Positions 52,076-61,023 of a DNA stretch of 64,000 nt are shown in pieces (within the stretch, counting starts at the first letter, position 1; each line of letters begins with the position of its first letter). The DNA comes from Chitinophaga pinensis (GTDB lineage Bacteria; Bacteroidota; Bacteroidia; Chitinophagales; Chitinophagaceae), in assembly GCA_945862385.1 (NCBI GenBank), contig CAMAXV010000012.1:1-64000 (forward strand), read 5' to 3'. The translations under genes and the position numbers were made by a program. Under the pieces are notes generated by a model that saw only the letters and a list, made by a program, of their open reading frames with translations, ran no database searches and was not told where the DNA came from.

Positions 52076-52663
52076 TTGACAAAAGACTACGCGCAACTAA
52101 ATGACAAAGATTTATTAGAACATTACAGGGTTTCTGGCGACAATAAATTTATTGGAACCTTGCTTGCCCGTTATAGTCTGATGGTTTTTGGTGTGTGTAT
52201 GAAGTACCTAAAGAGTACTGCTGATGCACAGGATGCTGCCCAACAGGTTTTTGAAAAAGCATATATTGAAGCTGATAAATACGAAATCCCCTATTTTAAA
52301 AGCTGGATTTATACGGTTGCACGAAATATCTGTCTGATGAGATTACGAACCCACAGGCATCAAATTGAACCTATTGAAGAAATGCAGGAAATGCCGGATC
52401 TGGAGATTATTTCGGCTGATGAACTCAAACTCAAAGAGTTTTTAAAGGAAGAAGAAAATGCCAGTCTGCACGAGGCCCTCACTCAACTTAATCAGGATCA
52501 GTCAAATTGCATCAAACTATTTTATTTTGAAAAAAAATCATACCAGGAAATTCAGCAGAAAACCGGATACACATTTCAGCAGGTAAAAAGCCATATCCAG
52601 AATGGCAAACGCATGTTGCGCAACATTTTAGGAAAAAAATCAGAATCACATGAAAGAGATTAA
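52076..52663 (+). CDS. ECF RNA polymerase sigma factor
   Basis: Extracytoplasmic-function sigma factor of 195 residues, starting at TTG. Region 2 (about 20-90) includes DAAQQVFEKAY and SWIYTVARNICLMRLR; region 4 (about 125-185) includes LNQDQSNCIKLFYFEKKSYQEIQ with the HTH. It overlaps the next gene by 14 nt, which is a membrane anti-sigma-like protein, so the pair forms a signalling unit responding to an envelope signal. Target promoter not evident. Confidence 0.92.
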   Translation: MTKDYAQLNDKDLLEHYRVSGDNKFIGTLLARYSLMVFGVCMKYLKSTADAQDAAQQVFEKAYIEADKYEIPYFKSWIYTVARNICLMRLRTHRHQIEPIEEMQEMPDLEIISADELKLKEFLKEEENASLHEALTQLNQDQSNCIKLFYFEKKSYQEIQQKTGYTFQQVKSHIQNGKRMLRNILGKKSESHERD

Positions 52664-53000
52664 TGAAGCGCAGGAACATCAGGGAGAAGGCAAAATCGCA
52701 TTGAAACTCCTGGACTATATAAACGGTAATTTATCCCGTAAAGAACAATGGGAAATTGAAGAAATGATGAATACCGATTCAGCTATTTCAGATGCCATAG
52801 AGGGCCTTAAACAGTTTGAATATCCAGCTGAAATAATTACCATTCAACAACAACTTAACAAAAGAATTTTATCCAAAACATTGAAGAATAAGAGATACAA
52901 GTTCAAGCCTATTCAATTTCCATTATGGATTATTCTTGTTGTGATTGCTCTCATGTTAATAGGATTGGCTGGAATGGGAATTATACAATTGTTAAAATAA
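52650..53000 (+). CDS. Membrane anti-sigma-factor-like protein
   Basis: Protein of 116 residues: an N-terminal helical cytoplasmic part (about 15-70, LLDYINGNLSRKEQWEIEEMM, resembling the zinc-less anti-sigma domain) and one membrane helix (about 92-112). No large periplasmic domain follows, so it is shorter than most anti-sigma factors. By overlap and architecture it should restrain the ECF factor encoded just before it. Confidence 0.8.
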   Translation: MKEINEAQEHQGEGKIALKLLDYINGNLSRKEQWEIEEMMNTDSAISDAIEGLKQFEYPAEIITIQQQLNKRILSKTLKNKRYKFKPIQFPLWIILVVIALMLIGLAGMGIIQLLK

Positions 53001-53118
53001 AACATATATAATATTTGTATAATTCATTACTATCCCATACATTTATATCTAACATTACTTAGAAATAATTAATTCTTCTATATAGGCACCTAGTTTTGAT
53101 TATGACCAAAACCAACTG

Positions 53119-53149
53119 AAAGAGGTCCGGATAAAATCTGGATCTCTTT
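53119..53149. terminator. Bidirectional terminator between convergent genes
   Basis: Stem AAAGAGGTCC / GGATCTCTTT with an 11-nt loop, followed by GCTTTT on the plus strand, between the anti-sigma gene and the convergent lipoprotein gene. Confidence 0.75.
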
Positions 53150-53153
53150 GCTT

Positions 53154-54173
53154 TTATTGATACTGGATGTAGAGCGGTATAGGTTTTAAAGCCAGCAGTT
53201 CTGCGGGTTTTAAAAGCCGGTGAGGAGGTTCTTTCAAATCATTTTTATAAAATATTTTGAACCCAGTGAATTGAACTGGTTCTTTGTAAGCAAAATGCCA
53301 GTAGGTATTTATTTTTCTTTGCGGGGCTCCCCATCCATCCATGTCTATAACAACCTGGACTTCTTGTTTTGGTCTAAATTTTTCATATTCTTTAAGCATC
53401 CCCTTTGTAAAGCGGTGTATTACCAGCACTTTGGGAGGCAGATTGTACTTTTTTACCAGATCAGCCAGGAATGTTGTTGCATATTCTATATCAGCTGCAT
53501 CGAAACTGCCAATAACTGTACCCGGACGTTGTCCGCCTTTCATCGAAAATTCCGGATCTATACCGAGATGAACCTGTGGATTTTTAAGGTGTTTTTCAAG
53601 TACTAGAATTTCATCCTGCAGCGTACTCAGTCCAATTTGAATATCCAGAAAAACAAGGGCATTGATCTCCTGCGCCATGCGGATTACCTTATCTATTTCA
53701 CTTGATGGCATACGTAAGCTGTACTTACCTGAAGGTCCGGGATCAAGTTGTGCAGTTGAGGCTATATAATGTAGGGCAGGAATTGCAGGAGTAGATGAGT
53801 CAACTTTATTCCAGGCTGTTACTTCCTCCATGAGGCGTTTAAACATTTGAGGTTTTGGCAATTCACCCAAGATTCCCATCCTTGTTGAATAGAGATTACC
53901 ATAATAGGCAATAATTCTGTTGAAAGGCAAAATGGCACCAGGAAGTGGAAAGTGATTTTTAAAAGTCCATTTACCAGAGCTGTCTCCGTTAGCCATTGCC
54001 TTCATGCGCAAGGAATATGCTGCAGAATCGAGAACTGGAATAACCTTATCAGATTTAAGTGAGATGGAATCCTTAAGCTGTAAAATGGGTCCGTTTTGGG
54101 CATTCCCACATCCTGAGAATACTACACAGGCAAAAAAATGAGTTGAGAAAATTATAATAAACTTAAATTTCAT
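53154..54173 (-). CDS. Lipoprotein with predicted TIM-barrel-like domain
   Basis: Lipoprotein of 339 residues; lipobox FSGC with Cys22. The conserved-looking core runs AILPFNRIIAYYGNLYSTRMG, PALHYIASTAQLDPGPSGKY, VFLDIQIGLSTLQDEI, HLGIDPEFSMKGGQRPG, KVLVIHRFT and VVIDMDGWG. Alternating strand-helix pattern with acidic residues at strand ends suggests a (beta/alpha)8 hydrolase-like fold. No named family recognised; a glycan-active function is conceivable but not shown. It lies 9 nt after the exported protein at 54183 and is probably co-transcribed. Confidence 0.75.
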   Translation of the reverse strand: MKFKFIIIFSTHFFACVVFSGCGNAQNGPILQLKDSISLKSDKVIPVLDSAAYSLRMKAMANGDSSGKWTFKNHFPLPGAILPFNRIIAYYGNLYSTRMGILGELPKPQMFKRLMEEVTAWNKVDSSTPAIPALHYIASTAQLDPGPSGKYSLRMPSSEIDKVIRMAQEINALVFLDIQIGLSTLQDEILVLEKHLKNPQVHLGIDPEFSMKGGQRPGTVIGSFDAADIEYATTFLADLVKKYNLPPKVLVIHRFTKGMLKEYEKFRPKQEVQVVIDMDGWGAPQRKINTYWHFAYKEPVQFTGFKIFYKNDLKEPPHRLLKPAELLALKPIPLYIQYQ

Positions 54174-54182
54174 GTTATCTTA

Positions 54183-54896
54183 TCAGTTGTTAAGGAGGTC
54201 AAATAACTTTTTTAAATCGTCATTTGATTTGAGTTTCAGCTTATTGGCAGCAGTCAGCTGATTAATCTTTGCTCTAAGATCAGGTAATGCGTCTGAAATG
54301 GATGACTCATTTCTTTTTACTTTAGTCATCTTTCCAAATGCCACATCGTAGACATAGATTTCTTCTGAGGGTGTAAATTTCTTTTTCGAGCCAGTACTTC
54401 CATAAACATAAATATCTGAGGGATAGCTGAACCTGAAATTAACCAACTGGAATTTGGAGCCATCGGCTATTACCTCATAAAGTGTTTCTTTTGAAAATCG
54501 TCCATTTACCGGGTAGCCACTCCTGAATAAAAGTTCATCGGTATTACCCTCAGTCTGAAGTAAAATACGAAAACTTAAAACCGGGTCATTGAAAAGGAGG
54601 AGTTCACCACTTCTGTTGAAATAAAGTTCATTTTTCTCTAAATTGAATTTAATATCAATGTCCTTTGCAATACCGCCATCCCTGAAATAAACTGTTCCTT
54701 TTGACCACTCATCGCTTAACAATGGAGAACCTTCTATGTTGTTATTGTCTTTATTGACAATAGGTCTGCCGCGAATATTATAAGCTTCAACCATGAAATT
54801 AGTGGATACTTGCGAAGTGATGGATTGGCCTGTGACCTGAAAAATGCCAAAAAATGGCGAAATCAAGAGTAGAAATATTTTTAAATACCTTTTCAT
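54183..54896 (-). CDS. Exported protein of unknown function
   Basis: Protein of 237 residues with a signal peptide (about 1-24, IFQVTGQ). The mature part has short beta strands and a segment YFRDGGIAKDIDIKFNLEKNELYF, ending in a Lys/Leu-rich helix (KLKSNDDLKKLFDLLNN). No known domain seen. First gene of a probable two-gene unit with the lipoprotein at 53154. Confidence 0.7.
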   Translation of the reverse strand: MKRYLKIFLLLISPFFGIFQVTGQSITSQVSTNFMVEAYNIRGRPIVNKDNNNIEGSPLLSDEWSKGTVYFRDGGIAKDIDIKFNLEKNELYFNRSGELLLFNDPVLSFRILLQTEGNTDELLFRSGYPVNGRFSKETLYEVIADGSKFQLVNFRFSYPSDIYVYGSTGSKKKFTPSEEIYVYDVAFGKMTKVKRNESSISDALPDLRAKINQLTAANKLKLKSNDDLKKLFDLLNN

Positions 54897-54950
54897 AGTA
54901 CAACTTGAGCATTAAAAATATAAAAGAAAATGCAACTCCATTGCTAAATC

Positions 54951-54980
54951 TTGAGATACATGACATTTGACATACCTTTG
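54951..54980 (+). promoter_or_regulatory. Promoter of DEAD-box helicase gene
   Basis: TTG (54951-54953), 19 nt, TACCTTTG (54973-54980). It is a full-consensus promoter with a leader of about 15 nt before the TTG start at 55001. Confidence 0.75.
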
Positions 54981-55000
54981 ATATCTAAAAAACAGATATA

Positions 55001-56353
55001 TTGGATTTTTCATCATTTCATTTTCATGAATCGCTTTCAGAAAGTTTAGCCATGAGTGGCTACAAAAAGCCAACACCCATTCAAGAACAAGCGATTCCAA
55101 TCATTTTATCAGGAAAAGACCTCATTGCATGTGCCCAAACTGGAACTGGTAAAACTGCAGCATTTTTACTTCCCATTTTGCATAAACTACTTTCAGATAG
55201 TCTCAAAGACAGTGAAGTGCATGCACTTATTATGGTACCAACAAGAGAACTTGCTGTTCAGATCAGCAGTCACCTCGACGGATTGACTTATTTTTCATCA
55301 ATCAGCTCAATAGCTGTATACGGTGGTGGTGATGGCGGCAGTTTTGTCAGGGAAAAACAGGCTCTGACTCAAGGTGTTGATATCGTTGTTGCCACACCCG
55401 GAAAACTGATTTCACATCTCAATATGGGATATGTGAAGATGAAAGAACTGAAATACCTGATTTTGGATGAAGCAGACCGCATGTTGGACATGGGATTTCA
55501 TGATGATATCATGCGTATTATTTCCTATTTACCCAAAGAACGTCAAACCTTACTCTTTTCAGCTACAATGCCTCCCAAAATCCTGCAGCTATCAAAGAGT
55601 ATATTACAGGATCCTGAGGAGGTTAGCATTGCATTATCAAAACCTCCTGAAAGCATAAAACAACTTGCATATGTGTTGTATGACACCCAAAAGATACCTG
55701 TCATTCAACACATTCTATCAGAAAAAGAATATAAATCTGTATTGATTTTCTGCTCAAAAAAACAAACAGTTAAACAGCTCACTGCACAGTTAAAAAAGAA
55801 AGGTTTGAATGCGGCAGACATTCACTCTGATCTTGATCAAAACCAGCGCGAAGATGTCTTACTGGAATTTGCTTCAAAAAGACTGCCTATTCTGGTTGCA
55901 ACAGATATTCTGAGCAGGGGAATTGATATTGATCAAATTGAACTTGTTATCAATTTTGACGTACCGTCTGACGGCGAAGATTATGTACACCGAATAGGCA
56001 GAACTGCCAGAGCGGCTACAACAGGAGCTGCCGTTACTTTGATTAACCCTGATGATCAACATAAGTTCCAACGCATCGAAAAGCTTATTACTAAAATTGT
56101 TGAAAAGGCGTCCCTGCCCGAATCACTTGGCGAAGGTCCTGAATATGGCGTAAAATCAACACGAAACGGACATTCGAGCCGATCCGGGAAAAATAAACCA
56201 TCTCCCAAATCTGGAAATACGAAACAATCAGGACATCAAAAGGTGATGCAACAGCCTTTAAAGCAAATTCAAAATAATACTGGCGAAAATCAGCAAACTC
56301 AGCAGGAACCGAGAGCCAAAATTACGATAATAAAACAGGGGCCAAAACCTTAG
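55001..56353 (+). CDS. DEAD-box ATP-dependent RNA helicase (RhlE-like)
   Basis: RNA helicase of 450 residues starting at TTG. Q motif KKPTPIQEQAIP (about 22-33), Walker A AQTGTGKT (about 44-51), PTREL, DEAD at 156-159, SAT, and the C-terminal RecA lobe with ATDILSRGIDI and HRIGRTAR. A basic, Q/N-rich tail (about 380-450) follows, as in RhlE-type helicases that use a disordered tail to bind RNA. Role: remodelling of rRNA or mRNA. Its stop codon lies within the loop of a terminator hairpin. Confidence 0.95.
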   Translation: MDFSSFHFHESLSESLAMSGYKKPTPIQEQAIPIILSGKDLIACAQTGTGKTAAFLLPILHKLLSDSLKDSEVHALIMVPTRELAVQISSHLDGLTYFSSISSIAVYGGGDGGSFVREKQALTQGVDIVVATPGKLISHLNMGYVKMKELKYLILDEADRMLDMGFHDDIMRIISYLPKERQTLLFSATMPPKILQLSKSILQDPEEVSIALSKPPESIKQLAYVLYDTQKIPVIQHILSEKEYKSVLIFCSKKQTVKQLTAQLKKKGLNAADIHSDLDQNQREDVLLEFASKRLPILVATDILSRGIDIDQIELVINFDVPSDGEDYVHRIGRTARAATTGAAVTLINPDDQHKFQRIEKLITKIVEKASLPESLGEGPEYGVKSTRNGHSSRSGKNKPSPKSGNTKQSGHQKVMQQPLKQIQNNTGENQQTQQEPRAKITIIKQGPKP

Positions 56354-56365
56354 TTGCCCCTGTTT
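56333..56365. terminator. Bidirectional terminator spanning the helicase stop codon
   Basis: A perfect 10-bp stem AAACAGGGGC / GCCCCTGTTT (56333-56342 and 56356-56365) has the helicase TAG in its loop. On the minus strand it follows the clpB stop by a few nt, with TTTTATTAT after the stem. Confidence 0.8.
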
Positions 56366-56372
56366 ATTCCCA

Positions 56373-58967
56373 TTATTTATCGTTCCTGAAGACCACAACT
56401 CCATCAAAAACATCAACCATCACGGGGCGAGATTTATCAATATCACCCGCCAGTATTCTCTTTGATAATTGATTGATAATTTCTTTTTGTATCAGTCTTT
56501 TAAGCGGTCTTGCACCAAACTGTGGATCGTAGCCATGCTCCGCCAGAAAATCAATGGCATAAGGTGTAAATGAAAGTTCTATTCCACTCTCTCTAACTAA
56601 CCGCTCCAGACTATGTAACTGAATTTCAATAATTTTCCTGACTTCCTTCCTGGAGAGAGGCTGAAACATGATGATTTCATCAACCCTGTTGAGAAATTCA
56701 GGTCGAATTGTTTGTTTAAGGAGATTCATTACACCTGATTTCGCCAATGTTACAGCATGCTCCGGATTGTCTGGTTCAGCCTGCTCAAAAGCATCCTGGA
56801 TCAGGTGACTACCCAAATTGCTTGTCATGATGATGATCGTATTCTTAAAATTCACTACCCTTCCCTTGTTATCAGTCAACCTTCCATCATCAAGTACCTG
56901 TAGTAAAACATTCCAAACATCCGGATGAGCCTTTTCAATCTCATCCAGTAATACAACACTGTAGGGTTTTCTTCTGACAGACTCTGTCAGTTGTCCGCCT
57001 TCTTCATATCCAACATAGCCGGGAGGCGCCCCAACCAATCTGGAGACTGTATGCTTCTCCTGATATTCACTCATGTCTATCCTCGTCATCATCGTTTCAT
57101 CATCAAAGAGATATGCTGCCAGGGTTTTTGCCAATTCAGTTTTTCCTACACCTGTGGTTCCCAGGAATATAAACGAGCCTATGGGTTTTTTGGAATCCTG
57201 CAATCCGGCACGACTTCTCCTGATGGCATCAGCAACAGCGGTGATGGCTTCTTCCTGACCCACTACCCGCTCATGCAGGTGCTCCTCCAACTGAAGTAAT
57301 TTCTCCCGGTCGCTTTGCATCATTTTGGCAACCGGTATTCCAGTTGCTTTGGCAATATTTTCTGCAATATCTTCTGCGTCAACCTCTTCTTTAAGCAAAC
57401 GTTTTTCACCGGTTTTGGACAATTCCTCAGATAGATCAACAATATCTTGCTCCTTTTGCTTTATTTTACCGTATCGGATTTCTGCAACCATTCCGTAATC
57501 ACCTTCTCGTTCAGCCCGCTCCGCCTGAGATTTAAGTTTCTCGATATCTGCTTTAGCCTGCTGAACCTTCTCTACCAGTTCTTTTTCTTCTTTCCATTTG
57601 GCCTTCAACGTATCACGCTCAACCGCCAGATTTGCAAGTTCCGTATTGAGGTCCTTTAATTTCACATGATCATCTTCTCTTTTTATAGCTTCCCGCTCAA
57701 TTTCCAACTGCCTAATCTGCCTTTCCAGTTTGTCCAGCTCTTCTGGCATTGAATTCATTTCCAGCCTCAACTTAGCAGCACTTTCATCAATCAGGTCAAT
57801 CGCCTTATCAGGCAAAAACCTGTCGGTAATATACCTGTTGGACAGTTCAACGGCTGCGATAATTGCTTCATCTTTTATGCGAACATGATGATGCGTTTCA
57901 TACCTGTCTTTCAATCCACGTAGGATGGAAATAGCATCCTCGATGCCTGGTTCATCAATGATTACCTTCTGAAACCTCCTTTCCAGTGCCTTATCTTTCT
58001 CAAAATATTTCTGATATTCATTCAAAGTAGTTGCACCAATGGCCCTCAACTCTCCACGCGCCAATGCAGGTTTAAGGATGTTGGCAGCATCCATTGCCCC
58101 ATCTCCCCCACCGGCACCCACAAGTGTATGAATCTCGTCTATAAAAAGAATAATTTCACCATCACTCCCAGATACTTCCTTCACTACACCTTTAAGACGC
58201 TCTTCAAACTCTCCTTTATACTTTGCACCTGCAATAAGTTGCCCCATATCCAAAGCGTAAATAAGCTTGTTCTTGAGATTTTCAGGTACATCCCCATTTA
58301 CAATGCGCATCGCGAGACCTTCTGCAATTGCTGTTTTACCAACACCAGGCTCGCCAACCAAAATCGGATTATTCTTAGACCTCCTTGTAAGAATGTGCAA
58401 GGTTCTCCGTATTTCCTCATCCCTACCTATAACCGGATCCAATTTACCCTGCCGAGCCATTTCAATCAGGTTTCGAGCATATTTGTTCAGTGCATTAAAC
58501 TGAGTTTCCTGAGTCTGACTTTTCACTGACTCTCCTTTTCTTAATTCTGAGATAGCCTGCAATAAACCCTTTTCAGTTAACCCAGACTCCTTTATCAAAC
58601 GGGAAACAGCATCAGCGCCCATCATCAAAGACAAGAGAATATGCTCAGGCGTGATAAACTCATCCCCAAATTTTGAAAGCAATGATCCCGCCCGCATTAA
58701 AACAGTATTAGACTCCCTGGATAGAGCCTGTGCAGCATCTCCATCAGTTTTAGGCAATTTTACAATTGCTTCCTTTAACTTTGTGTGCAACACCTGAAGG
58801 GAAACATTATTTTTCTTTAAGAGATATTCAACTGGTGAATTCTGCTGGTTTAACAAACTCTGTAAGATGTGTTCTGTTTCTATATTTGGATTCTTTCCAT
58901 TGAATGCCAACTGCTGAGCAGATTGAACAACTTCCGAGGCTTGAATGGTAAAATTATTTAAATTCAT
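56373..58967 (-). CDS. clpB: ATP-dependent disaggregase ClpB
   Basis: Hsp100 chaperone of 864 residues that, with DnaK, threads proteins out of aggregates. N-domain (about 1-145), AAA1 with GEPGVGKT, a coiled-coil middle domain (about 400-530) rich in E, K and L, AAA2 with GTTGVGKT, and a C-terminal D2-small domain. The middle domain separates ClpB from ClpA/ClpC. Length and motifs are normal. Divergent from the serine-hydrolase homologue. Confidence 0.97.
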   Translation of the reverse strand: MNLNNFTIQASEVVQSAQQLAFNGKNPNIETEHILQSLLNQQNSPVEYLLKKNNVSLQVLHTKLKEAIVKLPKTDGDAAQALSRESNTVLMRAGSLLSKFGDEFITPEHILLSLMMGADAVSRLIKESGLTEKGLLQAISELRKGESVKSQTQETQFNALNKYARNLIEMARQGKLDPVIGRDEEIRRTLHILTRRSKNNPILVGEPGVGKTAIAEGLAMRIVNGDVPENLKNKLIYALDMGQLIAGAKYKGEFEERLKGVVKEVSGSDGEIILFIDEIHTLVGAGGGDGAMDAANILKPALARGELRAIGATTLNEYQKYFEKDKALERRFQKVIIDEPGIEDAISILRGLKDRYETHHHVRIKDEAIIAAVELSNRYITDRFLPDKAIDLIDESAAKLRLEMNSMPEELDKLERQIRQLEIEREAIKREDDHVKLKDLNTELANLAVERDTLKAKWKEEKELVEKVQQAKADIEKLKSQAERAEREGDYGMVAEIRYGKIKQKEQDIVDLSEELSKTGEKRLLKEEVDAEDIAENIAKATGIPVAKMMQSDREKLLQLEEHLHERVVGQEEAITAVADAIRRSRAGLQDSKKPIGSFIFLGTTGVGKTELAKTLAAYLFDDETMMTRIDMSEYQEKHTVSRLVGAPPGYVGYEEGGQLTESVRRKPYSVVLLDEIEKAHPDVWNVLLQVLDDGRLTDNKGRVVNFKNTIIIMTSNLGSHLIQDAFEQAEPDNPEHAVTLAKSGVMNLLKQTIRPEFLNRVDEIIMFQPLSRKEVRKIIEIQLHSLERLVRESGIELSFTPYAIDFLAEHGYDPQFGARPLKRLIQKEIINQLSKRILAGDIDKSRPVMVDVFDGVVVFRNDK

Positions 58968-59026
58968 AATTCACTTATTTCAAATTAATCAGCAAACCAA
59001 CTTCCACCATCTAAATACCTGAAACA

Positions 59027-60076
59027 ATGTCAGAAAATCGATTAGTAAAGTGTCAAAATTTCAGCCTGATTGTATTTTTCATGCTTTTATTTCAGTTTGG
59101 CTTTGCGCAGGCAGATTTCAGTAAGCTGGATGCAATCTTAAAGAAGAATGAGAAGCTATTGGGAAAAGAATATGCCCTTGTTATTCAAAAAGATGGAAAA
59201 AATATTTTTCTCAGGGAAACTGAAGACTTCAAACTGAAAAGTCCTGCCCCTATCGGACACAGCAGCCAGTGGTATACAGCTGCATTGATCATGACGTTGG
59301 TGGATGAAGGAAAGCTGAACCTGGATGAACCAGTATCGAAATATATTCCGATTTTCAGCAAATATATGAAGGGATATATCACACTCAGGCATTGTTTATC
59401 ACATACTACCGGTCTCGACAACGACCCCGTAGGATTGCTGAAACTGGCACAAAAAACAAAATTTACATCCCTTGAAGAAGAAGCAGAACACTATGCCATT
59501 AAAAAACTTATTGTTGACAACCCCGGCCAGGCTTTTGCATACGGCAGTGTTGGTATGAACATTGCAGCGAGGGTTGTTGAGGTAGCCACTAAAAAATCTT
59601 TTGAGCGTGTGATTGCGGAGAAACTGTTTCGACCACTGGGAATCAGAACTGGATCATTCTACAATGAATCAGGAAACGCTCCTAATCCTTCAGGATGGGC
59701 TATGAGTTCTGCTTTTGACTATGTTAACTTTATGCAGATGCTGCTGAATAAAGGCCTTTTTAATGGAAAAAGAGTATTGAGTGAAAACGCAGTGAACGAA
59801 CTGCTTAAGCAACAATATCCCGATGCCCGTTTAAGGTATACTCCTGATATCACAAAGGGATATAAGTATGGAATGGGAGCCTGGATTTTGGAAGATGACG
59901 GTAAGGGAAATGGAGTCATCCTATCTGCTGTGGGTATGTATGGAACCTGGCCGTGGATTGATACCAAAAGAAAAATTGCCGGTATACTGATCGTAAACCA
60001 ATTGAATGATAATTTCAAAAAAGATTTGTCTGAAGAAATTATGGATGCAGTAAACGGTGCTATTGAAGGAAATTAA
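59027..60076 (+). CDS. Beta-lactamase-family serine hydrolase homologue lacking SxxK
   Basis: Exported protein of 349 residues (signal peptide to about FGFAQA) with the overall class C beta-lactamase/esterase fold: WYTAALIMTLVDEGKLNLDEPVSKYIP, ITLRHCLSHTTGLD, YGSVGMNIAARVVE and the late YKYGMGAWILEDDG. The catalytic S-x-x-K that should come before WYTAA reads H-S-S-Q instead, so the nucleophile Ser aligns with His and the Lys with Gln. It is probably not an active hydrolase of the usual mechanism. 6 nt before queG. Confidence 0.85.
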   Translation: MSENRLVKCQNFSLIVFFMLLFQFGFAQADFSKLDAILKKNEKLLGKEYALVIQKDGKNIFLRETEDFKLKSPAPIGHSSQWYTAALIMTLVDEGKLNLDEPVSKYIPIFSKYMKGYITLRHCLSHTTGLDNDPVGLLKLAQKTKFTSLEEEAEHYAIKKLIVDNPGQAFAYGSVGMNIAARVVEVATKKSFERVIAEKLFRPLGIRTGSFYNESGNAPNPSGWAMSSAFDYVNFMQMLLNKGLFNGKRVLSENAVNELLKQQYPDARLRYTPDITKGYKYGMGAWILEDDGKGNGVILSAVGMYGTWPWIDTKRKIAGILIVNQLNDNFKKDLSEEIMDAVNGAIEGN

Positions 60077-60082
60077 ATTTAC

Positions 60083-61018
60083 ATGTTTCAGCACAAAGCT
60101 ATAACAGATACGCATAAGGTAAAAGCTATTGCAACTGAACTGGGCTTTGATGAAGTTGGTATTGCGAAAGCCGAAGCTTTAACTGAGGATGCAGTAAGGC
60201 TTGAGCAATGGCTCTTAAAGGGATTCCATGGCGAAATGAAATACATGGAGAATCATTTTGACATGCGTGTGGATCCTACAAAGCTTGTTCCTGGTGCCAA
60301 ATCAGTTATTACACTCTTGTTTAATTATTTTCCGGAAAAACTACAAGATGAATCTTCACCCAAAATTGCAAAGTATGCATATGGGAAAGATTATCATCTG
60401 GTTATTCGTCAAAAACTCAATGAATTTCTGCTAAACATCAGGGAAAGAATAGGACAGGTTGAAGGAAGAGGATTTGTAGACTCTGCTCCCGTTCTTGAGC
60501 GAAGCTGGGCTGCGAGGAGTGGACTTGGATGGATAGGCAAAAACGGAAATCTGATTAACAAGCAAAAAGGATCTTTCTTTTTTTTGGCAACGTTGATAAC
60601 AGATCTTGAATTGCAACCCGATAACCCACTCCCGCAGGATTACTGTGGTACATGCACAAAATGTATTGATGCCTGTCCTACTGAAGCCATACTCCCCGAT
60701 AAAACATTACTTGCAAATCAGTGTATATCTTACTTTACCATAGAACTGAAATCGGCAGAGCTTCCGGATAAACTTGCTGCAAAAGCGGATAACTGGGTTT
60801 TTGGTTGTGATATTTGTCAGGATGTATGCCCATGGAACAGATTCAGCAAACCGCATAATCACCCAGAATTTGCTCCCAGTAATGAAATCATTAGTTTTTC
60901 CATCAAAGACTGGATGGCAATGGATGAATCAGGTTTCAAACAATTATTCAAAGATTCTGCGCTCAGTAGAACAAAGTGGAAAGGAATACAACGCAACCTG
61001 AAACTATTTGTCAAATAA
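60083..61018 (+). CDS. queG: Epoxyqueuosine reductase
   Basis: Cobalamin- and iron-sulfur-dependent enzyme of 311 residues that performs the last step of queuosine synthesis in tRNA. Two 4Fe-4S motifs are present: CGTCTKCIDACPTEA and CDICQDVCPWN. The conserved SAPVLERSWAARSGLGWIGKNG matches the family active-site segment (D134-region in other QueG). Length normal. Co-transcribed with the serine-hydrolase homologue. Confidence 0.95.
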   Translation: MFQHKAITDTHKVKAIATELGFDEVGIAKAEALTEDAVRLEQWLLKGFHGEMKYMENHFDMRVDPTKLVPGAKSVITLLFNYFPEKLQDESSPKIAKYAYGKDYHLVIRQKLNEFLLNIRERIGQVEGRGFVDSAPVLERSWAARSGLGWIGKNGNLINKQKGSFFFLATLITDLELQPDNPLPQDYCGTCTKCIDACPTEAILPDKTLLANQCISYFTIELKSAELPDKLAAKADNWVFGCDICQDVCPWNRFSKPHNHPEFAPSNEIISFSIKDWMAMDESGFKQLFKDSALSRTKWKGIQRNLKLFVK

Positions 61019-61023
61019 ATGTC

